From Janthinobacterium lividum (GTDB taxonomy: Bacteria > Pseudomonadota > Gammaproteobacteria > Burkholderiales > Burkholderiaceae_D): a stretch of DNA of 64,000 nucleotides. Below, piece after piece: positions 45,160-53,944 of the stretch (its first letter is position 1; each line of letters begins with the position of its first letter). The position numbers and the translations under genes are program-made. The notes below the pieces were generated by a model that made no database searches, was not told the DNA's origin, and saw nothing but the letters and a program-made list of their open reading frames with translations. The stretch lies in NCBI RefSeq assembly GCF_011601275.1, contig NZ_JAAOLY010000013.1, forward strand, positions 62,001-126,000, in the 5' to 3' direction.

Positions 45160-45190
45160 GCAGCCACTCCCTCCTCCTTTCTTCGTCCTC

Positions 45191-45217
45191 AACGGCCCGC
45201 CCTGCGCGGGCCGTTTG
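45191..45217 (+). terminator. Intrinsic terminator after the mobA-moeA gene
   Basis: ACGGCCCGC (45192-45200) and GCGGGCCGT (45206-45214) form a 9-base-pair stem with a 5-base loop, followed by TTTGCATTTCC. The T tract is short but the position, 32 bases after the stop, fits. Confidence 0.75.
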
Positions 45218-45425
45218 CATTTCCCCATTGCAATCAATTCCCCTGCACGGCCGACGTTCCCCTGTCGAGATAAAAATATTAATCATTTCTAGTTAAAACA
45301 AATCAATAAACACAACACTAATTGTAATAATTTTATTTATTAGTTGATATTGAAGTTTCTTCGGTGATAACATTCGAACTCACACAAAAAGTTCAATTTT
45401 GATATTGTTTTCACGAGGAACAACA
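45218..45425 (+). promoter_or_regulatory. AT-rich promoter region of the MHFG-type PEP-CTERM gene
   Basis: About 160 bases (45260-45420) are strongly AT-rich, unlike the GC-rich surroundings. A candidate promoter reads TTGATA (45344-45349), 18 bases, TAACAT (45368-45373). An inverted pair ACTAAT (45317-45322) / ATTAGT (45339-45344) lies just upstream and could bind a regulator. Base composition alone is compatible with a silenced or transferred gene, but this is inference. Confidence 0.45.
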
Positions 45426-46337
45426 ATGAGACACAGCTCTTGGATCGCGGGAGCCAGCTTGCTGGGTGCGGCATGCCTGCTTGCTACCTTGTCCCTGGTG
45501 CCCTTGACCGCCTACGCGAAAGGCACCGTGCGCGCCAATGTGCTGGATAACTGCAACTGGAATCGTCCCGGTGTCGATCCGTTCATGGGTGACGTGGTCG
45601 CAGCCGTGGACCGCTATACGGATATCGCGCCGCCCGTGCGCGAACAATTGAAGGAGCGCATGCGCGCGCGCCAGTACGATGAAATCGTGGTGATCAGCCG
45701 CGACGCCATCCGCGGCAAGGGCAATTACAACGCGCGCATCAGCGACATGCATTTCGGCCCGGGCCGCGTCTGCCGCAATGTCACGCGTGCGGGCTGGAGC
45801 GCACAGATGCAGGAACGGGGACTCGTGTATTGCGTGCAGGGCCAGTGCATCCTCGTGCCGACGATTTGCCGCAATGTCAGCCGCATCACGCAGGCGCCCG
45901 CATCGGCGCCGCCGGCGGCAGGCGCCGCACCCGGCGGCGCAGCGCCCGTTGCCGCCGCACCGGCCGCACCGGAAGCGGCAGGCGTACCCCTGATCGACAA
46001 TCCCGACGCCTTGCGCGGCGGCTCCTTCACGGGCGGCGCCATGCCGCCCGAGGTGGCTAGCATTCCTTTCCTGCCCTTCGATTTTGTGCGTACCGTCGGC
46101 GGCATCACGCCGCCGGCCGGCATCGGCGGTGGAAGTGGCGGAGGTGGTGGCCTGCCGCCGGACCAGGGCAGCAGCATCATCGTGCCGCCCACCGTGATCC
46201 TGCCAACCTTGCCGCCCATCGGCCCGACAGTCTTGCCAGCCGTACCGGAACCGCAAACCTGGGCCATGCTGCTGGCGGGACTGGCGCTGATGGCCTACGG
46301 CGCGAGAAAACGCCGTACCGGCAAGCCTGCCGTCTGA
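45426..46337 (+). CDS. MHFG-type PEP-CTERM sorted protein
   Basis: A 303-residue exported protein. A signal peptide (about 1-31) is followed by a domain with DNCNWNRPGVDPFMGDVVAAVDRYTDIA and the segment RISDMHFGPGRVCRNVTR, which marks the MHFG family of PEP-CTERM proteins. Paired Cys residues follow (CVQGQC, TICRNV). Then come Ala/Pro-rich and Gly-rich linkers and the C-terminal signal VPEPQTWAMLLAGLALMAYGARKRR for exosortase. Function unknown; probably surface or matrix. The start has GAGGA 7 bases upstream. Confidence 0.9.
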   Translation: MRHSSWIAGASLLGAACLLATLSLVPLTAYAKGTVRANVLDNCNWNRPGVDPFMGDVVAAVDRYTDIAPPVREQLKERMRARQYDEIVVISRDAIRGKGNYNARISDMHFGPGRVCRNVTRAGWSAQMQERGLVYCVQGQCILVPTICRNVSRITQAPASAPPAAGAAPGGAAPVAAAPAAPEAAGVPLIDNPDALRGGSFTGGAMPPEVASIPFLPFDFVRTVGGITPPAGIGGGSGGGGGLPPDQGSSIIVPPTVILPTLPPIGPTVLPAVPEPQTWAMLLAGLALMAYGARKRRTGKPAV

Positions 46338-46394
46338 GGCGTAGCCAGCCGGGTGGGGACTTGTTACTATGGTGCATTCCAGACAAGGATCGCC

Positions 46395-47141
46395 ATGCCC
46401 GACATCGATAGCCGTTCGACACGCCTCATTGCACTGCGCAACGAGGGCCGGCACGCGGAAGCGCTACAACTGCTGCAAGAGCTGTTCGCCGACGCCGGCC
46501 AAACCCTGAATCCGGCAAGGTCGAGCTATTTCATGATCATGCTGGAGTGGAAGTTTTTGGCCGAGGCTTACGCGCCTGCGTACGCCGCCCTCCAGGCGGA
46601 GCGTGATGCGCAAATCCAGCTGCTGCTGTCAGACAACACGTTTGGCGGCAGGTTGCGCTTCTCTCTCATCGCCGAGATGAACGACACGCTGGGCGATGCC
46701 CGTTCCACCGCCGACCTGTTCGCCCGGCTGGACACATGCGCCCCCGAACTGGCGCGCCAGTACGCCTGGCAGGCCCTGCCAGCCGTCGTCGAGTCAGGCA
46801 ATTTCGCGCTGGCGGAGCGCTATCACCGCGCCCCGCTGGAGCACCTCGATATGGTCAATGAGCTGGCCGCCAGCCTGCCCCTGTTTCCTGCGCCGCGCAC
46901 GCCGCCGCGGCTGGCGGCGGAACTGATGAATCTGGTAAAAGACGTGCGGATCGCCGCTGCCATACTGCGCGGCCAGGGACAAGCCGCCGAGGCGGACGCA
47001 CTGTGCGCCGCCTTGCTGGCCGGCCTGGCGAATGACGCCATGCGCGCGCTGGCGCAGCGCGAACTCAATGCGCCAGGCAGTATCACCGCTGACATCGTCA
47101 ACCGCCAGATGGCGCAGGAACAGCAAGACCAGCAGACTTAG
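46395..47141 (+). CDS. Hypothetical helical protein
   Basis: A 248-residue protein of unknown function, predicted soluble and almost all helical. The start (LIALRNEGRHAEALQLLQELFADAGQTLNP) and later AGNF-like helices suggest a tetratricopeptide-like solenoid, which would mediate protein contacts; this is inferred from pattern only. The ATG at 46395 has AAGGA 6 bases upstream. It converges with rmuC. Confidence 0.7.
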   Translation: MPDIDSRSTRLIALRNEGRHAEALQLLQELFADAGQTLNPARSSYFMIMLEWKFLAEAYAPAYAALQAERDAQIQLLLSDNTFGGRLRFSLIAEMNDTLGDARSTADLFARLDTCAPELARQYAWQALPAVVESGNFALAERYHRAPLEHLDMVNELAASLPLFPAPRTPPRLAAELMNLVKDVRIAAAILRGQGQAAEADALCAALLAGLANDAMRALAQRELNAPGSITADIVNRQMAQEQQDQQT

Positions 47142-47168
47142 CCGGCCGTTGCGGCGAGCAAGGCGGCG

Positions 47169-48530
47169 CTATTCGCCGTCCGTCTTACCCAGCAGCAAGG
47201 CGGCCGCCTCGCCCGGCAAGGCTTCCACGGATTTCAGCTTGCGCGCCATCTGCCGGCTGCGCACTTCCGCGCTTTCGATATTCTTCGCCGCTTTTTCCAG
47301 GGTCAGCCGGGTTTGCGACAGCACCTCGCCGAACTTGCCGAACTCCGTCTTGACGGCGCCCAGCACCTGCCACACTTCGGACGAGCGTTTTTCCAGCGCC
47401 AGGGTGCGGAAACCCATCTGCAGGCTGTTGAGCAAGGCCGTCAAAGTGGATGGCCCCGCAATGCTGACCCGGTGCACGCGCTGCAATTCGTCCGCCAGTC
47501 CCGGGCGGCGCAGCACTTCCGCATACAGGCCCTCGGTGGGCAGGAACAGGATGGCAAAGTCGGTCGTTAGCGGCGGTGCCAGGTATTTCTCGGCGATGGT
47601 TTTCGCTTCACCGCGCACGGCCCGCTCCAGTTCGCGGCCGGCCAGGGCCACACCGTCCGCATCGGCCCGCTCTGCAGCTTCGACCAGGCGCTCGTATTGT
47701 TCCTTGGGGAATTTTGCATCGATGGGCATCCACACGGGCGGTCCGCCCTCGACCATGCCCGGCAGTTTCAAGGCGAATTCCACGCGCGCGCCGCTGCCCG
47801 GCACCGTTTCCACGTTTTTCGCGTACTGGTCGACAGTAAGTACCTGCTCCAGCAGCATTTCCAGCTGCACTTCGCCCCAAGTGCCACGCGTCTTGACGTT
47901 GGTGAGCACCCGCTTCAAATCGCCCACGCCCAGCGCCAGCTGCTGCATTTCACCGAGGCCCTGGTGGACTTTTTCCAGCCGCTCCGACACTTGCTGGAAC
48001 GACGCACTGAGGCGCGTTTCCAGGGTGGCGTGCAGTTTCTCGTCGACCGTCTTGCGCATCTCTTCCAGGCGCGCACCATTGTCGGCCTGCAAGTCACGGA
48101 TCTTGTTCTCGAGCGTGGCGCGCACTTCCAGCATGCGCTGCGCATTCGATTCCGTCAGCTGCGCCAAAGTTTGATTGGTGCTGTCGGCAAAGCGCGCCAG
48201 GCTTTGCGCCTGTTCTTCGCGCCCGACCTTGCCCTGCGCCTGCATCTGCGTGCGCAGGCTATCGAGCTGCTGCAGGGTGGCCGCCTGGAATTGCGCCAGG
48301 CCGGCCGCCAGGTCCTGGCGCGTGGCCTGCGCCGAGGCCTGCAGCTGCAGCCGCACTTCGCGCTCGACCCGGTCGATGCGTTCCAGGCTTTGCTGCTGGT
48401 GCTGCTGCACCAGGGCCAGGGTGGTGGCGCCATCGCCGGCCGCGCCACGCGGGCGCAGCAAGATCAATAGCAACAGGACGATGGCGACGATGGCGGCGCC
48501 CAGCAGGCTGTAAAACTCGATTGGGCTCAT
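47169..48530 (-). CDS. rmuC: DNA recombination protein RmuC
   Basis: A 453-residue RmuC, which limits DNA inversions at short repeats and carries a restriction-endonuclease-like fold. One N-terminal membrane helix (about 6-26) is followed by a long coiled coil (about 35-185) and the RmuC domain (about 190-410), with TRGTWGEVQLEMLLEQVL, PVWMPIDAKFPKEQYERL and DFAILFLPTEGLYAEVLR. It follows the hemoglobin gene with a 4-base gap and may be co-transcribed. Confidence 0.96.
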   Translation of the reverse strand: MSPIEFYSLLGAAIVAIVLLLLILLRPRGAAGDGATTLALVQQHQQQSLERIDRVEREVRLQLQASAQATRQDLAAGLAQFQAATLQQLDSLRTQMQAQGKVGREEQAQSLARFADSTNQTLAQLTESNAQRMLEVRATLENKIRDLQADNGARLEEMRKTVDEKLHATLETRLSASFQQVSERLEKVHQGLGEMQQLALGVGDLKRVLTNVKTRGTWGEVQLEMLLEQVLTVDQYAKNVETVPGSGARVEFALKLPGMVEGGPPVWMPIDAKFPKEQYERLVEAAERADADGVALAGRELERAVRGEAKTIAEKYLAPPLTTDFAILFLPTEGLYAEVLRRPGLADELQRVHRVSIAGPSTLTALLNSLQMGFRTLALEKRSSEVWQVLGAVKTEFGKFGEVLSQTRLTLEKAAKNIESAEVRSRQMARKLKSVEALPGEAAALLLGKTDGE

Positions 48531-48534
48531 GGGA

Positions 48535-48930
48535 TCAGTCAGGTTTGTTGCGCATCCAGTCGGCCGTCTGATAGAACGATTCCATCAGGCGCACGCGCAA
48601 GGACTCTTCGATGCCCGTGTCTTCCATGGCCCACGCCATGGCGCGCAGCCACTGGTCGCGCTCGCTGGTGCCAATCGCATAGGGCAAGTGACGGGCGCGC
48701 AGGCGCGGGTGGCCGAATTTCTCGATATACAAGTCCGGTCCGCCCATCCAGCCCGTCAGGAAGAAATACAGCTTGTCGCGCGAGCCGTCCGTCGATGGCG
48801 GATGCATGACGCGGATGCCGGCGAACTCGTGCTCGAGCTCCATCAAGTCATAAAAACGGTCGACCATTTCGCGCAGCACAGGGGCGCCGCCGATGGTCTC
48901 GTACAGGGTGGGGGCAGTGGTATCAGTCAT
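48535..48930 (-). CDS. Group II truncated hemoglobin
   Basis: A 131-residue 2-on-2 hemoglobin of group II (trHbO type). It contains LYETIGG at the start, FFLTGWMGGPDLYIEKFGHPRLRARHLPYAIG with the proximal His region, and ERDQWLRAMAWAME with the conserved Trp. Such proteins bind O2 or NO and protect from nitrosative or oxidative stress. The ATG at 48930 is used; one at 48939 is equally possible. It precedes rmuC on the same strand. Confidence 0.93.
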   Translation of the reverse strand: MTDTTAPTLYETIGGAPVLREMVDRFYDLMELEHEFAGIRVMHPPSTDGSRDKLYFFLTGWMGGPDLYIEKFGHPRLRARHLPYAIGTSERDQWLRAMAWAMEDTGIEESLRVRLMESFYQTADWMRNKPD

Positions 48931-49003
48931 GGCCGCCATGATAGCGCAAGCGCTGGTGCCTCATGCGGCGCCAGCACCCTTTGCCACAATAAATGGCAAT
49001 ATA

Positions 49004-49034
49004 CTTGACTAATCAAGCTTTTATCAAATACTAT
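49004..49034 (+). promoter_or_regulatory. Promoter with overlapping palindromic operator for the MFS gene
   Basis: TTGACT (49005-49010), an 18-base spacer and TACTAT (49029-49034) form a good sigma-70 promoter. The perfect inverted repeat CTTGA-CTAA-TCAAG (49004-49017) covers the -35, an ideal place for a repressor. The MarR gene three genes downstream is the obvious candidate regulator. The -10 overlaps the ATG at 49033, which rules that start out. Confidence 0.6.
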
Positions 49035-49062
49035 GCAATTTTTAACCAAAGACAAAAACAGC

Positions 49063-50328
49063 ATGTCAACCACCGTACAACCTCCTTTGCTACGCAATAC
49101 CAACTTCCGCTGGCTGCTCGGTGGCGGCCTCGTGTCCATGCTGGGCGACCAGTTCAGCATGCTGGCCCTGCCCTGGCTCGTGCTGAGCCTGACAAACGAT
49201 AGCCTCAGCCTGGGCATCGCCGTGGCCCTGATGGGCGCGCCGCGCGCCGTGCTCATCTTGTTGGGCGGCACCATCGCCGACCGTTACTCGCCCCGGCGCG
49301 TGCTGCTGCTGAGCAAATATGCGAACGCCGCCATCCTGCTCGCGCTGGCCGGCCTGCTGATGCTGGACCACGCCAGTGTGACGCTCGCGTATGCGGCCGC
49401 GCTGGCGCTGGGCATCGCGTCCGCCTTCGCCATCCCCGCCGGCACGGCCATCCTGCCGCAAGCCGTGCCACAGCAAACACTGCAAACGGCCAACAGCCTG
49501 CAGATGGGCGCGCGCCAGCTGTCCTTGCTGGCCGGCCCCCTACTGGCGGCGCTCGTGCTCGGCGCCCACGATGGCGGGCAGAAAACCGGCATGGCGGCGC
49601 TGGCCGCCGCCTTTGCCATCGATGCGCTGACGTTCCTGTTCTCGGCCTGGACCTTGCGGCAAGTCAGCCTTCGGCCACTGGCGGCCGCCACGGCGCAGGG
49701 CATGTGGCGCGACATGGCGGCGGGCCTGGCCATGGTGTGGCGCGACATGGCCTTGCGCAGCTGCTATGCCTACTGGGCCGTGGTGGCGTTCTTCGTCATG
49801 GGTCCGCTGCAAGTGGCCTTGCCCGTACTGGCCAGCGAGCGCCTGCACGGCGCTCCGGCGCTCGGTTTGCTGATGGGCGCGCATGGCGCCGGCACCCTGG
49901 CCGGCATGCTGGCGTCCAGCCTGGGCGGCGCCTGTCTGCGCCGCCGCTTCGGCGCCACCCTGCTGGCCGTCGACGCCATCGTCGCCATGCTGTTAATGGC
50001 GCTGGGGCAAATCGATACCGCCTGGCAGGGCGCGGCCTTGCTGGCCGTCACGGGAATGCTGGGCGGCTATGTGCAGGTGGCCATCTTTACCTGGATACAG
50101 CGGCGCGTGGCGCTCGCCATGCTGGGCCGGGCGATGGCGCTGTTCATGGGCATCTTCCTGGGTTTGGCGCCCCTGTCGGCGGCGGCCACGGGCGCGCTGC
50201 TGCGCCATCTGAGCGTGGGCGAGCTGTTCTGCGCCTGCGGCGCCCTGCTGCTGGCCGCCGCCATCGCCGCCGCCCTGTTCACGGATATTGCGCGCATCGC
50301 AAGCACCGATTACGTCACCCAACCTTGA
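49063..50328 (+). CDS. MFS transporter
   Basis: A 421-residue major facilitator with 12 predicted membrane helices; the start RNTNFRWLLGGGLVSMLGDQFSMLALPWLVLSLTND and GAPRAVLILLGGTIADRYSPRRVLLLS (motif A region) are typical of drug-export-type carriers. The substrate is unknown. A promoter with an operator-like repeat lies just upstream and a MarR gene downstream, so expression is probably ligand-induced. The ATG at 49063 is the first start compatible with that promoter. Confidence 0.88.
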   Translation: MSTTVQPPLLRNTNFRWLLGGGLVSMLGDQFSMLALPWLVLSLTNDSLSLGIAVALMGAPRAVLILLGGTIADRYSPRRVLLLSKYANAAILLALAGLLMLDHASVTLAYAAALALGIASAFAIPAGTAILPQAVPQQTLQTANSLQMGARQLSLLAGPLLAALVLGAHDGGQKTGMAALAAAFAIDALTFLFSAWTLRQVSLRPLAAATAQGMWRDMAAGLAMVWRDMALRSCYAYWAVVAFFVMGPLQVALPVLASERLHGAPALGLLMGAHGAGTLAGMLASSLGGACLRRRFGATLLAVDAIVAMLLMALGQIDTAWQGAALLAVTGMLGGYVQVAIFTWIQRRVALAMLGRAMALFMGIFLGLAPLSAAATGALLRHLSVGELFCACGALLLAAAIAAALFTDIARIASTDYVTQP

Positions 50329-50340
50329 GGAAGTCTCACC

Positions 50341-50688
50341 ATGGATAAAACACAGCAAGCCGCCTTGAAAGCAGCTTACCGGCAACAAGCGCCCGCGCTG
50401 GGCATCATCGCGCTGCGCCATCTTCCCAGCGGGTGCACCCTGCTCGAGCGCAGCCGCAACGCCCCCGGCGCGCTGAACCGCCACCGCTTCGAACTCACGC
50501 TGGGCATGCACCGCAATGCACGCCTGCAGGCGGACTGGCGGCGCGACGGCGAAGCGGCTTTTCGCTTCGACATCATCGACACCGTCAATCCATCGGCCGA
50601 TCCCGATTTCAATGCGGACGCAGAACTGGACGCCCTGCTGGCGCTGCACCAGGCGCAACTGCTGGAGCAGGGGCAATCACGCTACTGA
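50341..50688 (+). CDS. GIY-YIG nuclease-like protein with degenerate active site
   Basis: A 115-residue protein resembling the single-domain GIY-YIG group (GxxxLxxxPxG, then NRHRFELTLGMHRNARLQADWRRDGEAAFRFDIID). The GIY triad reads GII and the second YIG triad is not recognisable (CTLLE), so nuclease activity is doubtful. Function in this group is unknown. GAGGAA precedes the start, and it lies 12 bases after the MFS gene and 65 bases before marR, within one unit. Confidence 0.65.
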   Translation: MDKTQQAALKAAYRQQAPALGIIALRHLPSGCTLLERSRNAPGALNRHRFELTLGMHRNARLQADWRRDGEAAFRFDIIDTVNPSADPDFNADAELDALLALHQAQLLEQGQSRY

Positions 50689-50753
50689 GCGGCCATGCTT
50701 TACACTTGCGCACTCACGCAATCACGCACTCGGCAGCAAATCAAAAGGACGCC

Positions 50754-51221
50754 ATGACCGATCTCACTCCCCCGCCGCCGGACGGCGGCAGCGCGCTGGA
50801 CTTTTGCCTGCGCCTGGCGCGCGCCCAAGCCATGCTGGTGCGCCGCTTCGACAGCACCCTGGGCAATCTGCATGGCTTGAGCTTTGGCGATTATCAATTG
50901 CTGTACCACTTGCAGCGCGCTCCGGGCGGACGCCTGCGCCGCATCGACCTGGCCGAGCGCCTGGCGCTGACGGCATCCGGCATCACGCGCTCGCTGATGC
51001 CGCTGGAAAAAATCGGCCTGGTGGCGCGCCAGGCCGATGCGCGCGATGCCCGCGTCGGCTACGCCGCCATCACGGCCGCGGGACTGGAATTGCTGGCGCA
51101 CGCGAATACGACGGCGCAGGCGCTGGGCCAAGAATTGCTGGGCAATGCCAGCGCGGAACAGCTGGCGCCCCTGTCCCTGCTATTGAGCGGCATTGCCGGC
51201 AACCAGCCCGGCCAAGCCTGA
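50754..51221 (+). CDS. MarR-family transcriptional regulator
   Basis: A 155-residue winged-helix repressor with the DNA-binding part RRIDLAERLALTASGITRSLMPLEKIGLVARQADARDARVGYAAIT. The ATG at 50754 has AAAGGA 3 bases upstream; the open frame extends upstream without support. It is the third gene after the MFS gene and probably controls that unit through the repeat at 49004. Its 3' end lies 3 bases from the stop of the quorum-sensing synthase gene on the other strand. Confidence 0.88.
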   Translation: MTDLTPPPPDGGSALDFCLRLARAQAMLVRRFDSTLGNLHGLSFGDYQLLYHLQRAPGGRLRRIDLAERLALTASGITRSLMPLEKIGLVARQADARDARVGYAAITAAGLELLAHANTTAQALGQELLGNASAEQLAPLSLLLSGIAGNQPGQA

Positions 51222-51224
51222 GAT

Positions 51225-52469
51225 TTATACCAGCGCCAGCTTGCGCAGGCGCCGCGTCGATGGCCAGCGCGCCATACCCGTCTCGTCGCGGATGGCGGCG
51301 CAGGCAGCCAGCACCCGCGCGCACTCGTCCTCGCGCAAGCCCGCATTCAGGGTCAGGCGCACCAACGAACGGTTTTTCGGCGTGGCCGGCGCACAGAACA
51401 CGGCGCCGTAGATGCCGTGCCGTTCCAGCGCCTTGCGCAGGATCAAGGTATCGGGTTCGCTGCCAGCTTCCAGCGCGATGATCTGCTCGGTGCCGTCGCT
51501 GACGTTGTAGCCGAGCTCCATCAGCCCATGCCGCAACTGCACGCTGTGGCGCCGCAGGGCAGCGCGGCGGCTATCGGCGGCGCGGATGAAGTCGAGCGCC
51601 GCATCGAACCACGCCAGCTCGTGTTCAAGCAGGCAGGAACTGAAGATGGCGGGCCGCGAGGCGGACAGGAAATATCCCTTGAAACGGGCCGAACAGGTGA
51701 TCAACCCGGCCCGGCCCGCAAACGCCTTGGCCAAGGACGCCGTGCGGAAATGCACGCGCTCGGCCAGGCCCAGCTCCACCACCAGCCCTGCGCCCTGCGG
51801 GCCGTGCGTGCCCAGCGAGTGCGACTCGTCGACGATCAGCATGCTGCCGCTGCGTTCGGCGATTTCCACCATCTCGAGCAACGGCGCCACGCTGCCATTC
51901 GTGCTGTACAGGGCATCGACGACGATGATGCCGGGGCCATGCTTGTCGAGCTGGCGCTGCAGGTGGGCGCCATCGTTGTGCAGGAAGGCGACGGGCACGG
52001 CTTGCGCCGATTGCACGCCCTCCCACAGCGAAGCGTGCGCCTGCATGTCGAGGTACACGGGGATGCCGGGTCCGGCCAGGCTTTGCAGCAAACCCACGTT
52101 GGCGGCCCAGCCCGACTGCGCCAGCACGCACGCTTCGCTGCCAAGATAGTCCGCGAATTTTTGTTCCAGCCGGTGCTGGCGGCTGCCCTCCTGCAGGAAC
52201 ACGGACGACATCAGCATGGCGCCGCCGCCCTGCAAGACGCGCGCCTGGGCCGCCAGCAGCGCCGCCTCGCCGGCGATATTCAGGTAATCATTACCCGCCA
52301 GCATGACCGCACTGGCCGGCATGGCTTGCCATTCATGCAAGTGCTGGCCGCCAAGCAGCTTCTCGATACGCTCGACGTAATGTTCATCCATGCGCGCACG
52401 CACGAAAGCAGGCATCAGTTGTTCGGCGCGGACGGCGCGGGACGACAGGGGGGAAATGGCGTTTAACAT
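51225..52469 (-). CDS. jqsA: CqsA-family autoinducer synthase (JqsA type)
   Basis: A 414-residue PLP-dependent acyl-CoA transferase of the alpha-oxoamine synthase fold, CqsA/LqsA subgroup. These enzymes join an acyl-CoA and S-adenosylmethionine or an amino acid to make alpha-hydroxyketone signals. The PLP lysine is K248 in SLAKAFAGRAGL, and the cofactor Asp/His pair is in IVDESHSLGTHG (D214, H217). It lacks biotin-operon neighbours and is instead divergent from an LqsS-like kinase, which decides against BioF or Kbl. AGGAG precedes the ATG. Confidence 0.93.
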   Translation of the reverse strand: MLNAISPLSSRAVRAEQLMPAFVRARMDEHYVERIEKLLGGQHLHEWQAMPASAVMLAGNDYLNIAGEAALLAAQARVLQGGGAMLMSSVFLQEGSRQHRLEQKFADYLGSEACVLAQSGWAANVGLLQSLAGPGIPVYLDMQAHASLWEGVQSAQAVPVAFLHNDGAHLQRQLDKHGPGIIVVDALYSTNGSVAPLLEMVEIAERSGSMLIVDESHSLGTHGPQGAGLVVELGLAERVHFRTASLAKAFAGRAGLITCSARFKGYFLSASRPAIFSSCLLEHELAWFDAALDFIRAADSRRAALRRHSVQLRHGLMELGYNVSDGTEQIIALEAGSEPDTLILRKALERHGIYGAVFCAPATPKNRSLVRLTLNAGLREDECARVLAACAAIRDETGMARWPSTRRLRKLALV

Positions 52470-52633
52470 AGGAACTCCTGATTGGTTGCGAGGGAACTAC
52501 CGCGTCCAACATGCGCGAGCCATCCGGCAAGAGTTTGATACAGCTCAACAGTTATGCCGATATCCTGCTAATACAGAGTGAACCCGCCGATCATGTTGCA
52601 TTGACACGCCTCAACGAACACGCCCCCCTGACC
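52470..52633. promoter_or_regulatory. Divergent control region of the quorum-sensing locus
   Basis: These 164 bases hold the promoters of the synthase gene and of the kinase-regulator pair. TTGATA (52535-52540), 17 bases and CGATAT (52558-52563) form a possible plus-strand promoter. An imperfect repeat GTTTGA / TCAAC overlaps its -35. Autoregulation by the response regulator is plausible but unseen. Confidence 0.4.
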
Positions 52634-53941
52634 ATGATGCACGCGCAGTCCCCTTCCGGAAAACGATGGCAAGGCAAGCTGCTCCAGCCTTTCCTGCATT
52701 TCCACGACGCCATCGAACACACGCCTGTGCGGCGCGCCCAGGTGCGCACCCTCGCACTCATCGGTGCGCTGGGCATGCCCCTGTACTACGCGCTGTGGCA
52801 TTATTTCTTTCCGCAAGAATACGAATCGCCGCTGCTGCGCAGCGTGGCGGCGCTGCTGTTCCTGCCCGCGCTGTGGCCCGGCCGCTTCAGCAATACCTGG
52901 TTCAGCGTCTACCTGTTCCTGGGGCTGACCTTCGAACTGCCGTTTTTCTTCACGTACATGTTCCTGATGAACCACGCCTCGACCATGTGGGCCCATTCGC
53001 TGCTGGTGGCCCTCGTCGTGCTGTTTCACTTCGATACGCGCATCGCCATGCTGGCCTACCTGAGCGGCACCCTGCTGGCCTGCCTGGCGTTTGCCGTGGC
53101 CGGCGATCCCGCCTTTCTGCTCAGCGGCGACGTCTTGCGGCAATTGCCCGTGCACTGGTTCACGATTGTCGTGCTGTCCGTGGTCAAGGTGGGGCGCAAT
53201 GTGGGCGCGCAAGAGAAACTGGCAGGGCTGGCGGCCGGACTTGGCAGCGTGGCGCACGAATTGCGCACGCCCCTCGTCAGCGTCGAGGCGAACGTGCGCG
53301 GGCTGCAGCGCAACCTGCAAGGCCAGCCGCCCGACGCGGCCAGCCTGGAAGCACTGGCGCGCATCCAGTTCGAAGTGCGCCACATGCACCACATGATCGA
53401 TCTGTTCCTGCTCAGCGCCAGCGCCGTCAACCGCAAGCTCGAAGCGAACGAAGCCGTGGCCATGCACGACAGCGTGGCGGCCGTGCTGCGCCGCTATCCG
53501 TTTACCAGCACGGCCCAGCGCGACATCGTCAAGGTCGACGTGCGTGCCGATTTCACGTTTCCCGGCCAGTCGGAACTGTGCGTGGTGATCCTGCTGAACC
53601 TGCTGCGCAATGCCTTGAAAAGCATCCACCGCGCGGGCAAGGGGCGAGTGCGCATCATCATCGATGGCACCCATCCCGTACCGCGCCTGCTGTTCATCGA
53701 CACGGGCTGCGGGATCGCCACCAGCCGCCTGCCGCTGATCTTCGACCGTTTCTATTCGTATCCCTCGCACAATGGCAGCGGTATCGGCCTGGCCCTGTGC
53801 CGGCAAATCATGCAAGCCTGGCAAGCGCGCATCCGCTGCGTCGCGCGCGAAGGCGCCTACGCCATCTTCGTGCTGGAATTTCCCCAGCCCCTGCCCGTGT
53901 CCACGCACAACCGTTTTCCATCCATCCACCGCGCGAGGTGA
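52634..53941 (+). CDS. jqsS: Membrane histidine kinase, autoinducer sensor (JqsS/LqsS type)
   Basis: A 435-residue sensor kinase. About six membrane helices (about 38-185) form the signal-binding part, as in CqsS and LqsS. The dimerisation/phosphorylation helix has VAHELRTPLVSVEANVRGL with H208, and the ATPase domain carries NLLRNALKSI, DTGCGI and GSGIGLALC. There is no receiver domain, unlike CqsS. The start is uncertain: ATGs at 52634 and 52637 lack a strong site, and the frame is open back to 52511. It is followed 3 bases later by the response regulator. Confidence 0.92.
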   Translation: MMHAQSPSGKRWQGKLLQPFLHFHDAIEHTPVRRAQVRTLALIGALGMPLYYALWHYFFPQEYESPLLRSVAALLFLPALWPGRFSNTWFSVYLFLGLTFELPFFFTYMFLMNHASTMWAHSLLVALVVLFHFDTRIAMLAYLSGTLLACLAFAVAGDPAFLLSGDVLRQLPVHWFTIVVLSVVKVGRNVGAQEKLAGLAAGLGSVAHELRTPLVSVEANVRGLQRNLQGQPPDAASLEALARIQFEVRHMHHMIDLFLLSASAVNRKLEANEAVAMHDSVAAVLRRYPFTSTAQRDIVKVDVRADFTFPGQSELCVVILLNLLRNALKSIHRAGKGRVRIIIDGTHPVPRLLFIDTGCGIATSRLPLIFDRFYSYPSHNGSGIGLALCRQIMQAWQARIRCVAREGAYAIFVLEFPQPLPVSTHNRFPSIHRAR

Positions 53942-53944
53942 CGC

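Noticed and set aside
52551..52563. GCCGATAT upstream of the kinase gene, resembling a sigma-28 -10
   Set aside because: The matching -35-like AGTTT is at the wrong distance (about 19 bases rather than 11).
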